Positions 32,437 through 41,592 are shown, numbered from the stretch's first letter. The stretch is 64,000 bases of DNA from Flavobacteriales bacterium UBA1494 (GCA_905182175.1 CAJJAT010000011.1:273979-337978), one strand, 5' to 3'. Made by a program: numbers and translations. Notes: generated by a model not told the origin, from the sequence alone.

Positions 32437-33100
32437 TTGCAGAAAATCACTCAACCTAAAAAGCTACTATTTCAATTAGGTATTAATAGCCATTTCCTAA
32501 GCTAATTTGTCACACTGAGCGCCGCACCCTTTAGTGCGGTGTATCGAAGGGTAGACAATGTTTCAATTATTGAGTTAGAAGTTTGTCTGCACTTCGATAC
32601 TATTTTCTTGCAGAAAATCACTCAGTGTGACAAACTAAACAATACTATTTTCTTGCAGAAAATCACTCAGTGTGACAAACTAAACTATAAAGTTTTCCTT
32701 GCAGAAAATCATACTTCAACAAGTTCAGCAACAACTCCGTGTGACAAGCTAAACCATAAAGTTTTCTTGCAGAAATCCCTCAACCTAAAAAACTACTATT
32801 CCAATTAAGTATTCATAGCCATTTCCTAAGCTACTTTGTCACACTGAGTGCCGCACCTTCAATGCGGTGTATCGAAGGGTAGACAATGTTTCATTTATTG
32901 AGTTAAAAGTTTGTCTGCACTTCGATACTATTTTCTTGCAGAAAATCACTCAGTGTGACAAACTAAACAATACTATTTCCTTGCAGAAAATCATACTTCA
33001 ACAAGTTCAGCAACCACTCAATGTGACAAACTAACTATAAGATGCTATTTTCTTGCAGAAAATCACTCCGCACGACAAGCTAAACCATAAGATTTCTTTG
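32437..33100. repeat. 329-bp tandem duplication with long nested palindromes
   Basis: Two adjacent copies of about 329 bp lie here. Each begins in CTTGCAGAAA...CTCAACCTAAAAA (32437 and 32768) and contains a long palindrome: TTTGTCACACTGAG at 32506-32519 pairing with CTCAGTGTGACAAA at 32621-32634, and the same at 32835-32848 with 32949-32962. Inside each palindrome are further pairs: GCCGCACC...GGTG near the left end, and ATCGAAGGGTAGACAA with TTGTCTGCACTTCGAT. Smaller CTTGCAGAAAATCACTC units are also repeated between and after. The offset of 329 was counted from the first TTTGTC in each copy (32506 and 32835). It is not a CRISPR, since the unique spacers are missing. There is no coding capacity; a 90-codon frame here is an artefact of the repeats. 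Confidence 0.8.
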
Positions 33101-33262
33101 CAGAAAATCATACTACAACAAGTTCGGTAACAGCTCAGTGTGCCAAAGAAAACGATTCCTATTTAACATTAAAAATCAGTTATACAATAATGAATATTAA
33201 CCTGTATTGAGCATGTCAAACGGAAGTGCATACATAGTTTCAAATCGCTACTTTTATTTATA

Positions 33263-33562
33263 ATGAAAGGCCACAATTATCATGTTTACATTCTCAAATG
33301 CGCTGACGACTCTTATTACACAGGCGTTACCAATGATCTAGAAAGGAGGTTGAAAGAGCACAAAAATTAATTGAATCAAGATTGCTACACCGCAAGTAGG
33401 TTGCCATTAGAATTAGTTTTTACTCAAAATTTCAAATACATTGATAAGGCCATTGATTTTGAAAAACAAATAAAAGGTTGGAGTAGGAAAAAGAAGGAAG
33501 CAATTATTAGAGGCGAATGGAATGAACTAGTTGGGCTTGCGAAGAAAAAGTTTAACCTTTGA
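33263..33562 (+). pseudogene. GIY-YIG nuclease (UPF0213-like) with one in-frame stop
   Basis: From ATG 33263 the frame reads MKGHNYHVYILKCADDSYYT and GVTNDLERRLKEHKN, then TAA, then LNQDCYTASRLPLELVFTQN and onward to a stop at 33560-33562, about 99 codons in all. The first part carries the GIY-YIG-type motif as VYILKC...YYTGVTNDLERR, and the second part has FEKQIKGWSRKKKEAII, as in UPF0213 or YhbQ-like nucleases. Everything stays in one frame across the stop, so a single nonsense change (possibly from GAA, CAA or similar) broke it. A shorter product from a TTG at 33371 would lack the GIY-YIG core. Its position inside the repeat field is notable; no helper gene is nearby. Confidence 0.8.
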
Positions 33563-33564
33563 CG

Positions 33565-33850
33565 AGGTAAAGTTTATCTGCACTTCCCTTTGACAAGCTA
33601 AGGACAAGCTTTAAAATTTTCTTGCAGAAAATCATACTTCAACAAGTTAAGCAACAACTCAGTATGACAGACTAAACGATAATTTATTCTGTAAGAGATA
33701 ATTAACACCATAAACTTTAGGATTGAAATTTCGTAAAAATCACTCAAGCTAAAAGCTTCAATAAAACATACATTGCTTTTCAGTAGCTATTTTATTACAC
33801 TGAGTGCCGCACCCTTCAGTGTGTTGTATCGAAGGGTAGACAGTGTTTCA
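33565..33850. repeat. Partial copies of the 32.4-33.1 kb repeat units
   Basis: After the GIY-YIG remnant come further degenerate pieces. TTTATCTGCACTTCCCTTTG and CTTGCAGAAAATCATACTTC (near 33575-33650) match units seen before. A truncated long palindrome begins ACACTGAGTGCCGCACCC near 33796 and runs into ATCGAAGGGTAGACAGTG at 33827-33844, ending close to the next gene's stop. Only its left half survives. Confidence 0.6.
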
Positions 33851-33855
33851 ACCTC

Positions 33856-36800
33856 CTAAAAAAAAGCCCTCACTGTCATTCCTCCGGTATGAATAACATT
33901 TAAATCTCCCGATTTTCGCCCACCGTAATTTAAGTTTAGCTGTAAGTTATTGGCCAAATTTCGCTGCCATCTCAAATCCCAAGTGATGTTGTCACCTTTT
34001 GTTAAACCGTCTAACATTTCAAAAGCCAACGAATTATTTTCAGGAGCATTGAATTTAATGTTAATGAAACTCGCTGTTATCGAAAACGTTCCTTTACCTG
34101 CTTGATTGAATTGAAGCTCAGTTGAAAAACTTGAATTTACAGACTCCTCCAAATTTCCCACATTCAGCTCTGTTTCAAAGTCATTCTTTTTTTCGGCGTA
34201 TATTCCTGAGACGCTAACCCTAAACTTGACAGAGGGCTGAAAGTTAATTTTAGGTTCAATTTGTCTGGTGTTGATGTTATAATTTCGGTTGGCAAAATTC
34301 TCTGCCCGGTTCGCTCTTTTCGACTCCGTTAACTTCAATTCAACAGAATAGCTACTGTTCACATTGTATCGAAAACGAAGCTCATTTTGAAATAGGGAAC
34401 GACTTTGAAAACCATTGGTTAGCAAACTCTTGTTTCTGTTGTTTAAATAAAAGTACTCCGCTCCAAACTTTGGATTAATTCGGTTGAAGTAAAATGTATT
34501 GGCGAATGAAGAATTTACAGATACAAGGTTAGAGTCTTCCGTATCAATACCAAATGGGTTGTAAACTGCTTCTTGTGTTCCCGTCTTCCGCTCTGCTCGA
34601 TAGGCTGCTTTATTAGAGAACTTTCCTAGCATCTTTTTCCAACCAGCTTCTCCATTTAAAATGGCGTCAGGTTTTAAAAACAGTACTTGATTAAACTGAT
34701 TGGAGTAAATCGCTACCCGTTCGTTGCTAGGCGTAAAGACTCGTATATAGTTCGATTCAAACTGATTGTTAGGTCCTGCAACTTCAAATTCGTTGAACTC
34801 CTTTACTCCATTTCCATTATAATCGTTCCACAAGTGTGTCCCTTGCCCATCATTAACTTGTAGAAAAGAAAACTCTCGTTTAAATTCCAACCCACTGCCC
34901 AACTGATAAAAAGTACTAGAATTTACAAAGCCTTTTAAAATTTTCAAATTGTACTGAAGCCTTCCCAACAATGTGTTTTCTGCTTGCCTGTTCTCACTCA
35001 ATACACTGTCTTCAATTATAAACCTCCGATACGTTGCTCTTCCACTTAACTGACTTCTTCTATTCTCTGTTAAAGCAAAGTCAAAATCGAAATTTTCACT
35101 TTTCTGCGCTCGCTTTAATTGATTTACATCCGGCAATAAATCATACGTCTCTCCATAGCTTAACTTGGCAGATTTCCCAGCTGTGCTGTCACCTATTTGA
35201 GCAAATACTCTCCAAATCCTACGGTCTAAACTAGTCACTTGCAAACTGTCGCTATCTCCTTCGTAAAACTCCAACTGTTCTTGTTCATAATAACCACCAA
35301 CCGTTATCTTTCCTATTCTTTGGGTTACTGTAGTATAATGTCTCAAAAAACTAGAATTATCATTTGCTTTGGTAGTTAACAAACTTCCATTCGATTGAAC
35401 CCTAAAGCCTTTCCTTTCATAGTTAGATGAATAACCATTTCGAATACCGTTGTACTCTTCCCCTTTTAAAAAGGAACCTAGTTCGTAGTTTAAAAAATTA
35501 ACTCCTTTCTGAATTCCTGTTTTGGCGCGTATTAATGATTCATTGCCGGTTAAAAAAAGCGTTTGAACATTCCAATCTCGCTCAAACTCCACATCGCGAT
35601 ACCGTTCTACAAATTGAAAGTTACGATCTCGCTGTTCAACTAAAACTTCAGAATTCCAATAACTTGAGCTAACAGAATCTCTCTTATTTATGCGTTGACG
35701 GTGTTTAAAATCCATCGAAAAAGCATACGAACGATCATCTGCAGAATCCTTTGTAGAATAAGTATTTACATCATTTTTAGTATATGCACCCTCAATGGCT
35801 AAGATGGTGTTTTTTGAAAACTCATAACTCGCACCAAGCGTAATCATTTGGCGCTGCTTTGGGGTTACCAGTTGTATTGTTGGGTCGTGGTCTCCTTGCC
35901 GAACTCCTTGATCATTGGGAAATCGGAACGCATACACTCTCCCGTTTGCATCACTCGTAATTTGCACGTAATCACCATTCCCTGCGCCAACAAACCGAAA
36001 ACGAGCGGCATAAATGGCGCTATCTGGGTTTTTAGAATACACTAAAATTTGTCGCCCAAGCGAGTCTATAATTTTGTAACGGACTTGAGTATCATCAAAT
36101 CCCGCAGAATCAATACCTGTCGAAATTGCAGCATTCACGTCATCTCCAGCGTTCAGTAAAGCTCTCTTTTGGTCGTCAGATAAATCTTGCTGTAAGGGTT
36201 GGTTTTTATTGTCTTGTTCTGAATAGATATTGAAGTCTACCGTTAGCTTTTCCTTTTTATATTGGTTCTCTAAAAAAACAACTGAGCGAGAATAATTCTG
36301 ATCAGAATATTGAAATTCAACCACAATCCGTAAATCTTTATTAATAATTTGATTTGGTGTAAAGGTCAATTCTGCAGTATTGTAATCAATCACATAATCT
36401 TTGTCTTGCCCTCGGGTCATTAATTTTCCATTCACAAACACCCGTTCTGTGCCGGAGAGAACAATTATGAATCGCTCATTTTCTGACCCTTCTAATTTAT
36501 ACGGTCCTTGATTCCCTTCTTCTCCTGGAATTACATTTCTCGAAAATTTACCCCGAGATATTGCAGCATTTAAGGAGGTTTTAAAAACTCCATTCTCTGC
36601 TTCCAGCAACTCTTCTTTGGCAATTATCTCAGTTGAAAAGCCCAGACCTTGAACCTTTTTATTGAAATTCATAAAATAACTGTTCGGTCTTGAAATTCTA
36701 AAATCCCCGGCAATGAGGCTGCTTTTTTCATCGTACACTCGAATAAAAACTCGATCAAACTCCTGTAATTGTTGCGTATTTCCTTCCGCCTGAATTGGAA

Positions 36801-37341
36801 TAGTATTGTCACTTATTGCCGCTTGAATGGCAATATCTTCCGTAATTTTTCCTGACAGTTGTAAGTCTAAATTTGAATTTACAGAAAGATCTTGATTGTT
36901 CCCAAAATTCACTCCACGAGAAATACTCCCATTTTTTGTTAACCCACTTACAGAGAATAAATCTCTCTGGTTTGGATTTTCTTTAATCGTAAAATAGTCA
37001 AACTGCCCAGGATCTGATTGCTCGATTTGGTCTAAGGATTTATGGGCATACTTTTTTTCAAAGAAATAAGGGAAAACCCGATAACCAACCGTAATGGTAT
37101 CCCCTATAAATTCTTTCCCCAATATTAACTTCGCTTTAGCGTAAAGTATTTTATATTGAGATGAACTCAAATATGAACCATCTTGCAGCTTGAGCAAGGC
37201 AGATTGTGGAATAATACTTAAGGTATCTAGAGTTATAGTGTCGGCATTAATGACCAGTTCTTGTTCCCGCCAATTGGACCCCACTTGACTAAAAGCCAGA
37301 TAAGGCAAAAGCGTTAACAGAAAAAGAAATACCGATCTCAA
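33856..37341 (-). CDS. Very large outer-membrane beta-barrel protein, family not identified
   Basis: This is an 1161-residue exported protein (signal peptide MRSVFLFLLTLLPYLAFSQ). A 100-residue N-terminal domain (KLQDGSYLSSSQYKILYAKA, VGYRVFPYFFEKKY) is followed by GSISRGVNFGNNQDLSVNSN and LQLSGKITEDIAIQAAISD, which mark a large strand-rich region. It then runs as alternating strands to a C-terminal GGMTVRAFF. A middle segment has repeated acidic turns (for example NDYNGNGVKEFNEFEV, a possible calcium-binding loop). Similar phrasing occurs in several Bacteroidetes giant outer-membrane proteins, some linked to gliding or secretion, but I do not recognise the exact family. It is a single-gene unit with the repeat field downstream and xth divergent upstream. 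No damage is seen. Confidence 0.65.
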   Translation of the reverse strand: MRSVFLFLLTLLPYLAFSQVGSNWREQELVINADTITLDTLSIIPQSALLKLQDGSYLSSSQYKILYAKAKLILGKEFIGDTITVGYRVFPYFFEKKYAHKSLDQIEQSDPGQFDYFTIKENPNQRDLFSVSGLTKNGSISRGVNFGNNQDLSVNSNLDLQLSGKITEDIAIQAAISDNTIPIQAEGNTQQLQEFDRVFIRVYDEKSSLIAGDFRISRPNSYFMNFNKKVQGLGFSTEIIAKEELLEAENGVFKTSLNAAISRGKFSRNVIPGEEGNQGPYKLEGSENERFIIVLSGTERVFVNGKLMTRGQDKDYVIDYNTAELTFTPNQIINKDLRIVVEFQYSDQNYSRSVVFLENQYKKEKLTVDFNIYSEQDNKNQPLQQDLSDDQKRALLNAGDDVNAAISTGIDSAGFDDTQVRYKIIDSLGRQILVYSKNPDSAIYAARFRFVGAGNGDYVQITSDANGRVYAFRFPNDQGVRQGDHDPTIQLVTPKQRQMITLGASYEFSKNTILAIEGAYTKNDVNTYSTKDSADDRSYAFSMDFKHRQRINKRDSVSSSYWNSEVLVEQRDRNFQFVERYRDVEFERDWNVQTLFLTGNESLIRAKTGIQKGVNFLNYELGSFLKGEEYNGIRNGYSSNYERKGFRVQSNGSLLTTKANDNSSFLRHYTTVTQRIGKITVGGYYEQEQLEFYEGDSDSLQVTSLDRRIWRVFAQIGDSTAGKSAKLSYGETYDLLPDVNQLKRAQKSENFDFDFALTENRRSQLSGRATYRRFIIEDSVLSENRQAENTLLGRLQYNLKILKGFVNSSTFYQLGSGLEFKREFSFLQVNDGQGTHLWNDYNGNGVKEFNEFEVAGPNNQFESNYIRVFTPSNERVAIYSNQFNQVLFLKPDAILNGEAGWKKMLGKFSNKAAYRAERKTGTQEAVYNPFGIDTEDSNLVSVNSSFANTFYFNRINPKFGAEYFYLNNRNKSLLTNGFQSRSLFQNELRFRYNVNSSYSVELKLTESKRANRAENFANRNYNINTRQIEPKINFQPSVKFRVSVSGIYAEKKNDFETELNVGNLEESVNSSFSTELQFNQAGKGTFSITASFINIKFNAPENNSLAFEMLDGLTKGDNITWDLRWQRNLANNLQLNLNYGGRKSGDLNVIHTGGMTVRAFF

Positions 37342-37513
37342 GAGACTAAAATTAAACTTTGTTGGTTAAAACTAACGTAAAAAGGTAGGCGTTTAGTAGC
37401 TTTCATCTCAAACTTTCTATTTGAAAATAATTCGGAATTTAACTGAGCTAAAATCAAGTCTAAATTTTATTCATAACCTACTTTAATAAAGAACATTAAA
37501 ACTAAATTCAACT

Positions 37514-38278
37514 ATGAAAAGAATAATCTCCTACAACGTAAATGGCATTCGAGCAGCACTAAAAAAAGATTTTATGACGTGGTTGGGCGCAGCGAATCCA
37601 GATGTTCTGTGTTTACAAGAAATTAAAGCAATGCCTGAGCAGTTAGAAGCTGACTTTCTAGAAAATTTAGAGTACCACCATTATTGGTACCCTGCACAGA
37701 AGAAAGGCTATAGCGGCACAGCAATTTGGACAAAAGAAGAGCCAAAACATGTTGAATATGGCTGTGGTATGGAGAAGTATGATTTTGAAGGAAGAGTTAT
37801 TCGAGTAGACTTTGAAACCTTCTCAGTAATGTCAGTTTACATGCCATCGGGTTCCAATGAGCTGCGCCAGAGTTTTAAAATGGAATGGCTTTCTGATTTT
37901 CAAGACTATATTAATGAATTAAAAAAGGAAATTCCAAACCTTATTATCAGCGGCGATTATAACATTTGTCATTTAGACATTGACATTCACAACCCAACAA
38001 AACAGCAAAGAACATCAGGGTTTTTGCCGGAAGAACGGCAATGGGTGAGCAAATTCATTGAGTCAGGTTTCATAGACACCTTTAGACATTTTAACATGGA
38101 GCCCAACAATTACAGTTGGTGGAGTTACAGAGCTGGCGCTAGGGGTAAAAACCTAGGCTGGAGAATAGATTACCACATGGTAAGTGAGCCCCTTCGAGAA
38201 CGAATTAGCAGAGCCACAATTCTACCAGAAGCAAAGCACTCCGACCATTGTCCGATTGTTGTAGAACTTCAAGAATAA
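37514..38278 (+). CDS. xth: Exodeoxyribonuclease III (AP endonuclease)
   Basis: This is a 254-residue cytoplasmic DNA-repair nuclease of the exonuclease-endonuclease-phosphatase family. The signatures are MKRIISYNVNGIRAAL (the Asn of the metal site), CLQEIKA with E36 as metal ligand, the conserved LIISGDYNICHLDID with the catalytic Asp, SWWSYRAGARGKNLGWRIDY and the terminal HSDHCPIVV with the catalytic His. The length and motif order are typical for bacterial ExoIII used in base-excision repair. It is divergent from the giant outer-membrane gene, with 172 bp between. Confidence 0.95.
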   Translation: MKRIISYNVNGIRAALKKDFMTWLGAANPDVLCLQEIKAMPEQLEADFLENLEYHHYWYPAQKKGYSGTAIWTKEEPKHVEYGCGMEKYDFEGRVIRVDFETFSVMSVYMPSGSNELRQSFKMEWLSDFQDYINELKKEIPNLIISGDYNICHLDIDIHNPTKQQRTSGFLPEERQWVSKFIESGFIDTFRHFNMEPNNYSWWSYRAGARGKNLGWRIDYHMVSEPLRERISRATILPEAKHSDHCPIVVELQE

Positions 38279-38420
38279 CGGTATAATAAGTTAATGTGGA
38301 TTAAAAAAGGCGTCAAGATAGACCAAATACAACTCATTTTATCTAAACTAGTTGAAGTTTCGTTTATTGAACAAACCTAATTTAACAACCCTAGTGTTAA
38401 AAAGTACCGTGTTGCCTGTG

Positions 38421-38449
38421 TTTTGGTGCTGCTTATCTTCTTAACCTTG
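38421..38449 (+). promoter_or_regulatory. Probable promoter of the OmpA-like lipoprotein gene
   Basis: TTTTG at 38421-38425 and TAACCTTG at 38442-38449 (one mismatch from TAnnTTTG) are spaced by 16 bases, slightly short, and lie 18 bases before the ATG at 38468. Confidence 0.42.
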
Positions 38450-38467
38450 TAGCAAATAAAGAACGAT

Positions 38468-39490
38468 ATGAAGCTTCCATTAGCCATTGCCATACTTTTC
38501 ATTTCAATGTTTGCTGCCTGTGTGCCTGCGAAAAAAGTGGAAGACATTAAACGTAAGAAAGAAATTTGTGAAGAACAAAGAGCTGCTTTAGAAGAGGCTA
38601 ACCGAAAATTAGATGAAGATTTCACTGAAGTGAATGAAAAATACCAAGATCTTTTAAAAACTCAGAAAGTACTTACAAGAGACTCTATAGTGAATGGAAG
38701 ATCTATGCGCCTAATTTCAAAAAATTACGATCAACTGAATGAAACGTATGAGTTATTGTTATCTAAAAACAAGGAGTTACTTGAAGGCAGAGAAGCAGAA
38801 AGCGCTAGTATGTTTAGAAACTTAACTCAATCTCAACAAAATTTGAGAGATCAAACGATGGCATTGCAGGAATCTAAAGGCAACTTGGAAGAAGCAAAAC
38901 GAAACCTAGAAGCGAAAGAAAGGAACTTAGCAATATTAAAAACAGAATTAGAAAAGCGTGAAGAAAGGGTGAACGAATTGGAAGCTGTTTTAGCAAGAAA
39001 AGATTCTGCTGTTCTAGCATTAAAAGCGAAAGTTCAAGATGCATTATTGGGTTTTGAAAATAACGGTTTAACAATTGAACAAAAAAATGGTAAGGTTTAC
39101 GTTTCGTTAGACGAAAGTTTGCTGTTCGCTTCAGGTAAATACGACATCGAAAAGAAAGGAAAAGAAGCCTTGAATAGCCTTGGCGCTGTGCTAGAAAAAA
39201 ATTCAGATGTAAACGTACTGGTTGAAGGACACACAGATAATGTTCCTTACAATGGGTCTGGAATATTGAAAGACAACTGGGACTTAAGTGTAAAAAGAGC
39301 CACCTCAGTGGTTAAAATCATTTTGGAAAAAAATGACATAAACGCTCAACGATTAACAGCCGCTGGAAGGGCTGATTACATTCCAATAGCAAGTAACGAT
39401 ACAAAAGAAGGTAGAGCTGCAAACAGAAGAACAGAAATAATTCTAACTCCTAAGTTGGATGAGTTAATGAAGTTATTAGAGAGTAACTAA
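38468..39490 (+). CDS. OmpA-family peptidoglycan-binding lipoprotein with coiled coil
   Basis: This is a 340-residue lipoprotein (lipobox FAACVPAKK at residues 15-23). Residues 25-190 are a long coiled coil (many E, K, L and Q heptads, such as LEEAKRNLEAKERNLAILK). Residues 215-335 are the OmpA C-terminal domain that holds peptidoglycan: VEGHTDNVPYNGSG, the WDLSVKRA helix, and GRADYIPIASNDTKEGRAAN with RRTEIIL. It probably tethers the outer membrane to the cell wall across the periplasm. A likely promoter is directly upstream, and a strong composite hairpin follows 24 bp after the stop. Confidence 0.85.
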   Translation: MKLPLAIAILFISMFAACVPAKKVEDIKRKKEICEEQRAALEEANRKLDEDFTEVNEKYQDLLKTQKVLTRDSIVNGRSMRLISKNYDQLNETYELLLSKNKELLEGREAESASMFRNLTQSQQNLRDQTMALQESKGNLEEAKRNLEAKERNLAILKTELEKREERVNELEAVLARKDSAVLALKAKVQDALLGFENNGLTIEQKNGKVYVSLDESLLFASGKYDIEKKGKEALNSLGAVLEKNSDVNVLVEGHTDNVPYNGSGILKDNWDLSVKRATSVVKIILEKNDINAQRLTAAGRADYIPIASNDTKEGRAANRRTEIILTPKLDELMKLLESN

Positions 39491-39513
39491 AGGTTTGATT
39501 AATAAAGGTCATT

Positions 39514-39575
39514 AAAAAAAGCCTAAAAGTGTCTTACACTTCGACTCCGCTCAGTGTAAAACTTTAGGCTTTTTT
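39514..39575 (+). terminator. Composite terminator with dispersed repeat core
   Basis: AAAAAAGCCTAAA (about 39514-39527) pairs with TTTAGGCTTTTTT (39563-39575), and within it TTACACT (39534-39540) pairs with AGTGTAA around the loop TCGACTCCGCTC. The T-run at the 3' side fits termination of the OmpA-like gene; the A-run on the left makes it usable from the other side too. The outer stem is gene-specific, while the inner repeat core recurs elsewhere. Confidence 0.75.
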
Positions 39576-39942
39576 GGTAGTATTAATACATCAATTCCCG
39601 ATTGACATCCTAAAGTTTTACTATTCTCCGCTCACATAGGTTTGAAAAAATTAATGCAAGTGTATTGATTATTTGCTGTCTAATAATTAGAGGTATACAG
39701 AGAAAAACCCCTTCCTCAGCTATGCTCCTGCCAAACTTTATTGACTTGACAAGATACTCTAAATTGCATCCGCTCAAAATAACTTATAAGGCCTCTCTGT
39801 TCCATTTGCTAGATCAACATCGCACCATGTTTGCTATAATTCAACAAGTTACTTCTCTGAAAATCTTAAATTTCACTCATCGGTTATTTTATAAAAGCCA
39901 TTGCATTTTTCTTGGTCTTAGCCCATTACTATTGAATTCAAA

Positions 39943-40096
39943 AAACCCAAATTCATCTTACACTTCAACTCCGCTCAGTTTGAAAAAACTTGGGCCTTGT
40001 ATTTTAAATAACGCTACGATCTGCTTGATATTGAGTTTATTAAATAAAATTGCGAATAAATCAGCAATTGTCGCTCTTTCCTTGATTAATCCTTCA
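39943..40096. repeat. Diverged second copy of the glyS 3' end and its terminator
   Basis: The minus strand reads LIKERATIADLFAILFNKLN and IK, which matches the true glyS C-terminus (MLQERVAIADLSTIIFNKLK and MK) at 12 of 22 positions. The DNA alignment is better, with the same order of hairpin, then TATTTT.., then the coding end. The hairpin (CCCAA 39946-39950 with TTGGG 39990-39994, around TTCAACTCCGCTC) is a decayed copy of the one at 41513-41570. The offset between copies is roughly 1.56 kb. The copy is not a gene; the remaining 620-bp spacer to 39575 shows nothing else that I can support. Confidence 0.6.
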
Positions 40097-40110
40097 GGTT
40101 TCGCAAGAAT

Positions 40111-41178
40111 TTATAAGTCAATCCTTACGCCAACAATAAATGAATAAGATATAACTTTAAAATCTATCTCGTCATCAGTTTTAGCTACCAATAGTGGCAC
40201 ATGGTCTGAGTTAAAAGAAGTGCTTAAAGAAAGACGTTTCAAAAGTTGGTAATCCAACCCAGCATTAAGGCTCAAAGTGTGTCTCAGATTGTTAAAATCT
40301 CGAAGATTATCGCTGTAAAAGTTTATCCCTCCACTTATTTTTGGTTGTAATTTTTTCGCCCGAAATATGTACTGAAATTGAATTGGAATTTTATACACTT
40401 GCGTGATGTTCTCAAATTGAGTTGATTTTAAGCTAACTACACCCGACTTAAAGTACAATTTCTCATTTGCCCTTGGACTCCAAAAATATACGTAACCACC
40501 GATTGAAGGTATGAAATTTTCGTATCCTCTAAATTTAGTTATCCCAATAAATGGCACAACTGATACCTTTAATAAGGGAAGTTTCTTTTCATAAACTAAA
40601 CATTCCTCTCCTTTACAAATAATGTTATGATAATCCTCTGCAAGACTGATTAAACTCTGATGACTTGGTTTATTGATAGAATTTATGCGGTCTCGCAGCT
40701 CAGGAGCATCCTGCATATAATAATTCAATAAACCAATATGACGGGTAGTTTCAAAAAAGACTCTTCTTTCTTCTGCGTATTCAACTCCTTTTTCGTAGAC
40801 CAACTCAACAAGTTCTTGAGTTGCTTTATCCATATAATAATGTTCGCCTTTATCATCTCGCTGGTAGTAAATATTAACTTTCCCTTTGATGAGATACTCT
40901 AAAAATACCTTCTTCTCATTAAAATTCCAAGAAATATAATATTTACCTTCAACAAACCTGTACGATTTGATATCGGCAGGCACATATCTAAATAATTCAT
41001 TGTTAGAGTTTTTAAAATTACAAACCGTACTCATTAATAAATCCCCCCTGTAATCAATTAGCCCAAAAGCGGTGTCACCTGTTAATTCAATAACATACCC
41101 AGGCCTAAAGTCCGCTTGCGACTTTACCCCAAGCATATAAATTGATAGTCCAATGAACAGTATGGTTCTTAATTTCAT
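40111..41178 (-). CDS. Exported protein with probable outer-membrane barrel, function unknown
   Basis: This is a 355-residue protein. The start is the ATG at 41176-41178 (MKLRTILFIGLSIYMLGVKS), which gives a clean signal peptide; an earlier in-frame Met adds six residues. The first 130 residues include PGYVIELTGDTAFGLIDYRG and VFLEYLIKGKVNIYYQRDD, a pattern seen in many Bacteroidetes hypothetical proteins whose C-terminus forms a barrel. The second half has alternating strands and ends in YSFIVGVRIDL. It lies on the minus strand between the true glyS end and the diverged copy of it, so it may have arrived together with that duplication. Confidence 0.6.
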   Translation of the reverse strand: MKLRTILFIGLSIYMLGVKSQADFRPGYVIELTGDTAFGLIDYRGDLLMSTVCNFKNSNNELFRYVPADIKSYRFVEGKYYISWNFNEKKVFLEYLIKGKVNIYYQRDDKGEHYYMDKATQELVELVYEKGVEYAEERRVFFETTRHIGLLNYYMQDAPELRDRINSINKPSHQSLISLAEDYHNIICKGEECLVYEKKLPLLKVSVVPFIGITKFRGYENFIPSIGGYVYFWSPRANEKLYFKSGVVSLKSTQFENITQVYKIPIQFQYIFRAKKLQPKISGGINFYSDNLRDFNNLRHTLSLNAGLDYQLLKRLSLSTSFNSDHVPLLVAKTDDEIDFKVISYSFIVGVRIDL

Positions 41179-41512
41179 TCCAGAATATTTAATCATTAAT
41201 GTGCCATCTAATACTTTTAAAATAAATTATGTGCCAATGTAATATTAACTAAATTTTAATTTCGCGAACCACCTGCCTCATTTGCTAACGCATTCAAAAA
41301 ACTTTTCTTGGTTTTTATAACTCAAACCATTTTTTCCCTAGCTTGCAATTGTACTAACCCTTATTTCCGTACAGGCTACCTAACCTCAGGGCTAAATTGT
41401 TCTAATTCAGCTTCTAATATGGAATTCTGTCAGAATTACAAGTAATGGTCGTTCTATTATTTGTTAGCTTTTTTTCAAATAAGCTCTCTTTAAGTTGATG
41501 AGCTTAAAAGCA

Positions 41513-41570
41513 AAAACCCCAAATTTATCTGACACTTCGACTCCGCTCCGTGTGACAAATTTGGGGTTTT
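41513..41570 (-). terminator. Composite glyS terminator with dispersed repeat core
   Basis: AAAACCCCAAATTT (41513-41526) pairs exactly with AAATTTGGGGTTTT (41557-41570), and inside it GACAC/GTGTG frame the loop TTCGACTCCGCTC. It lies 23 bp beyond the glyS stop codon. On the minus strand, the AAAACCCC arm gives the 3' T-run. This is the clearest example of the family. Confidence 0.78.
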
Positions 41571-41592
41571 CTATTTTTGATAAAGCTAATAT

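Noticed and set aside
32539..32808. 90-codon open frame in the repeat field
   Set aside because: It is made of repeat units (the peptide repeats ITQCDKLN), with no independent coding signal.
32437..33100. CRISPR array
   Set aside because: Units are long, tandemly duplicated and internally palindromic, with no unique spacers of equal length, and no cas genes are in the window.
39665..40147. 160-codon open frame after the OmpA-like gene
   Set aside because: It runs through the degenerate copy of the glyS end and hairpin on the opposite strand and lacks any recognisable domain.
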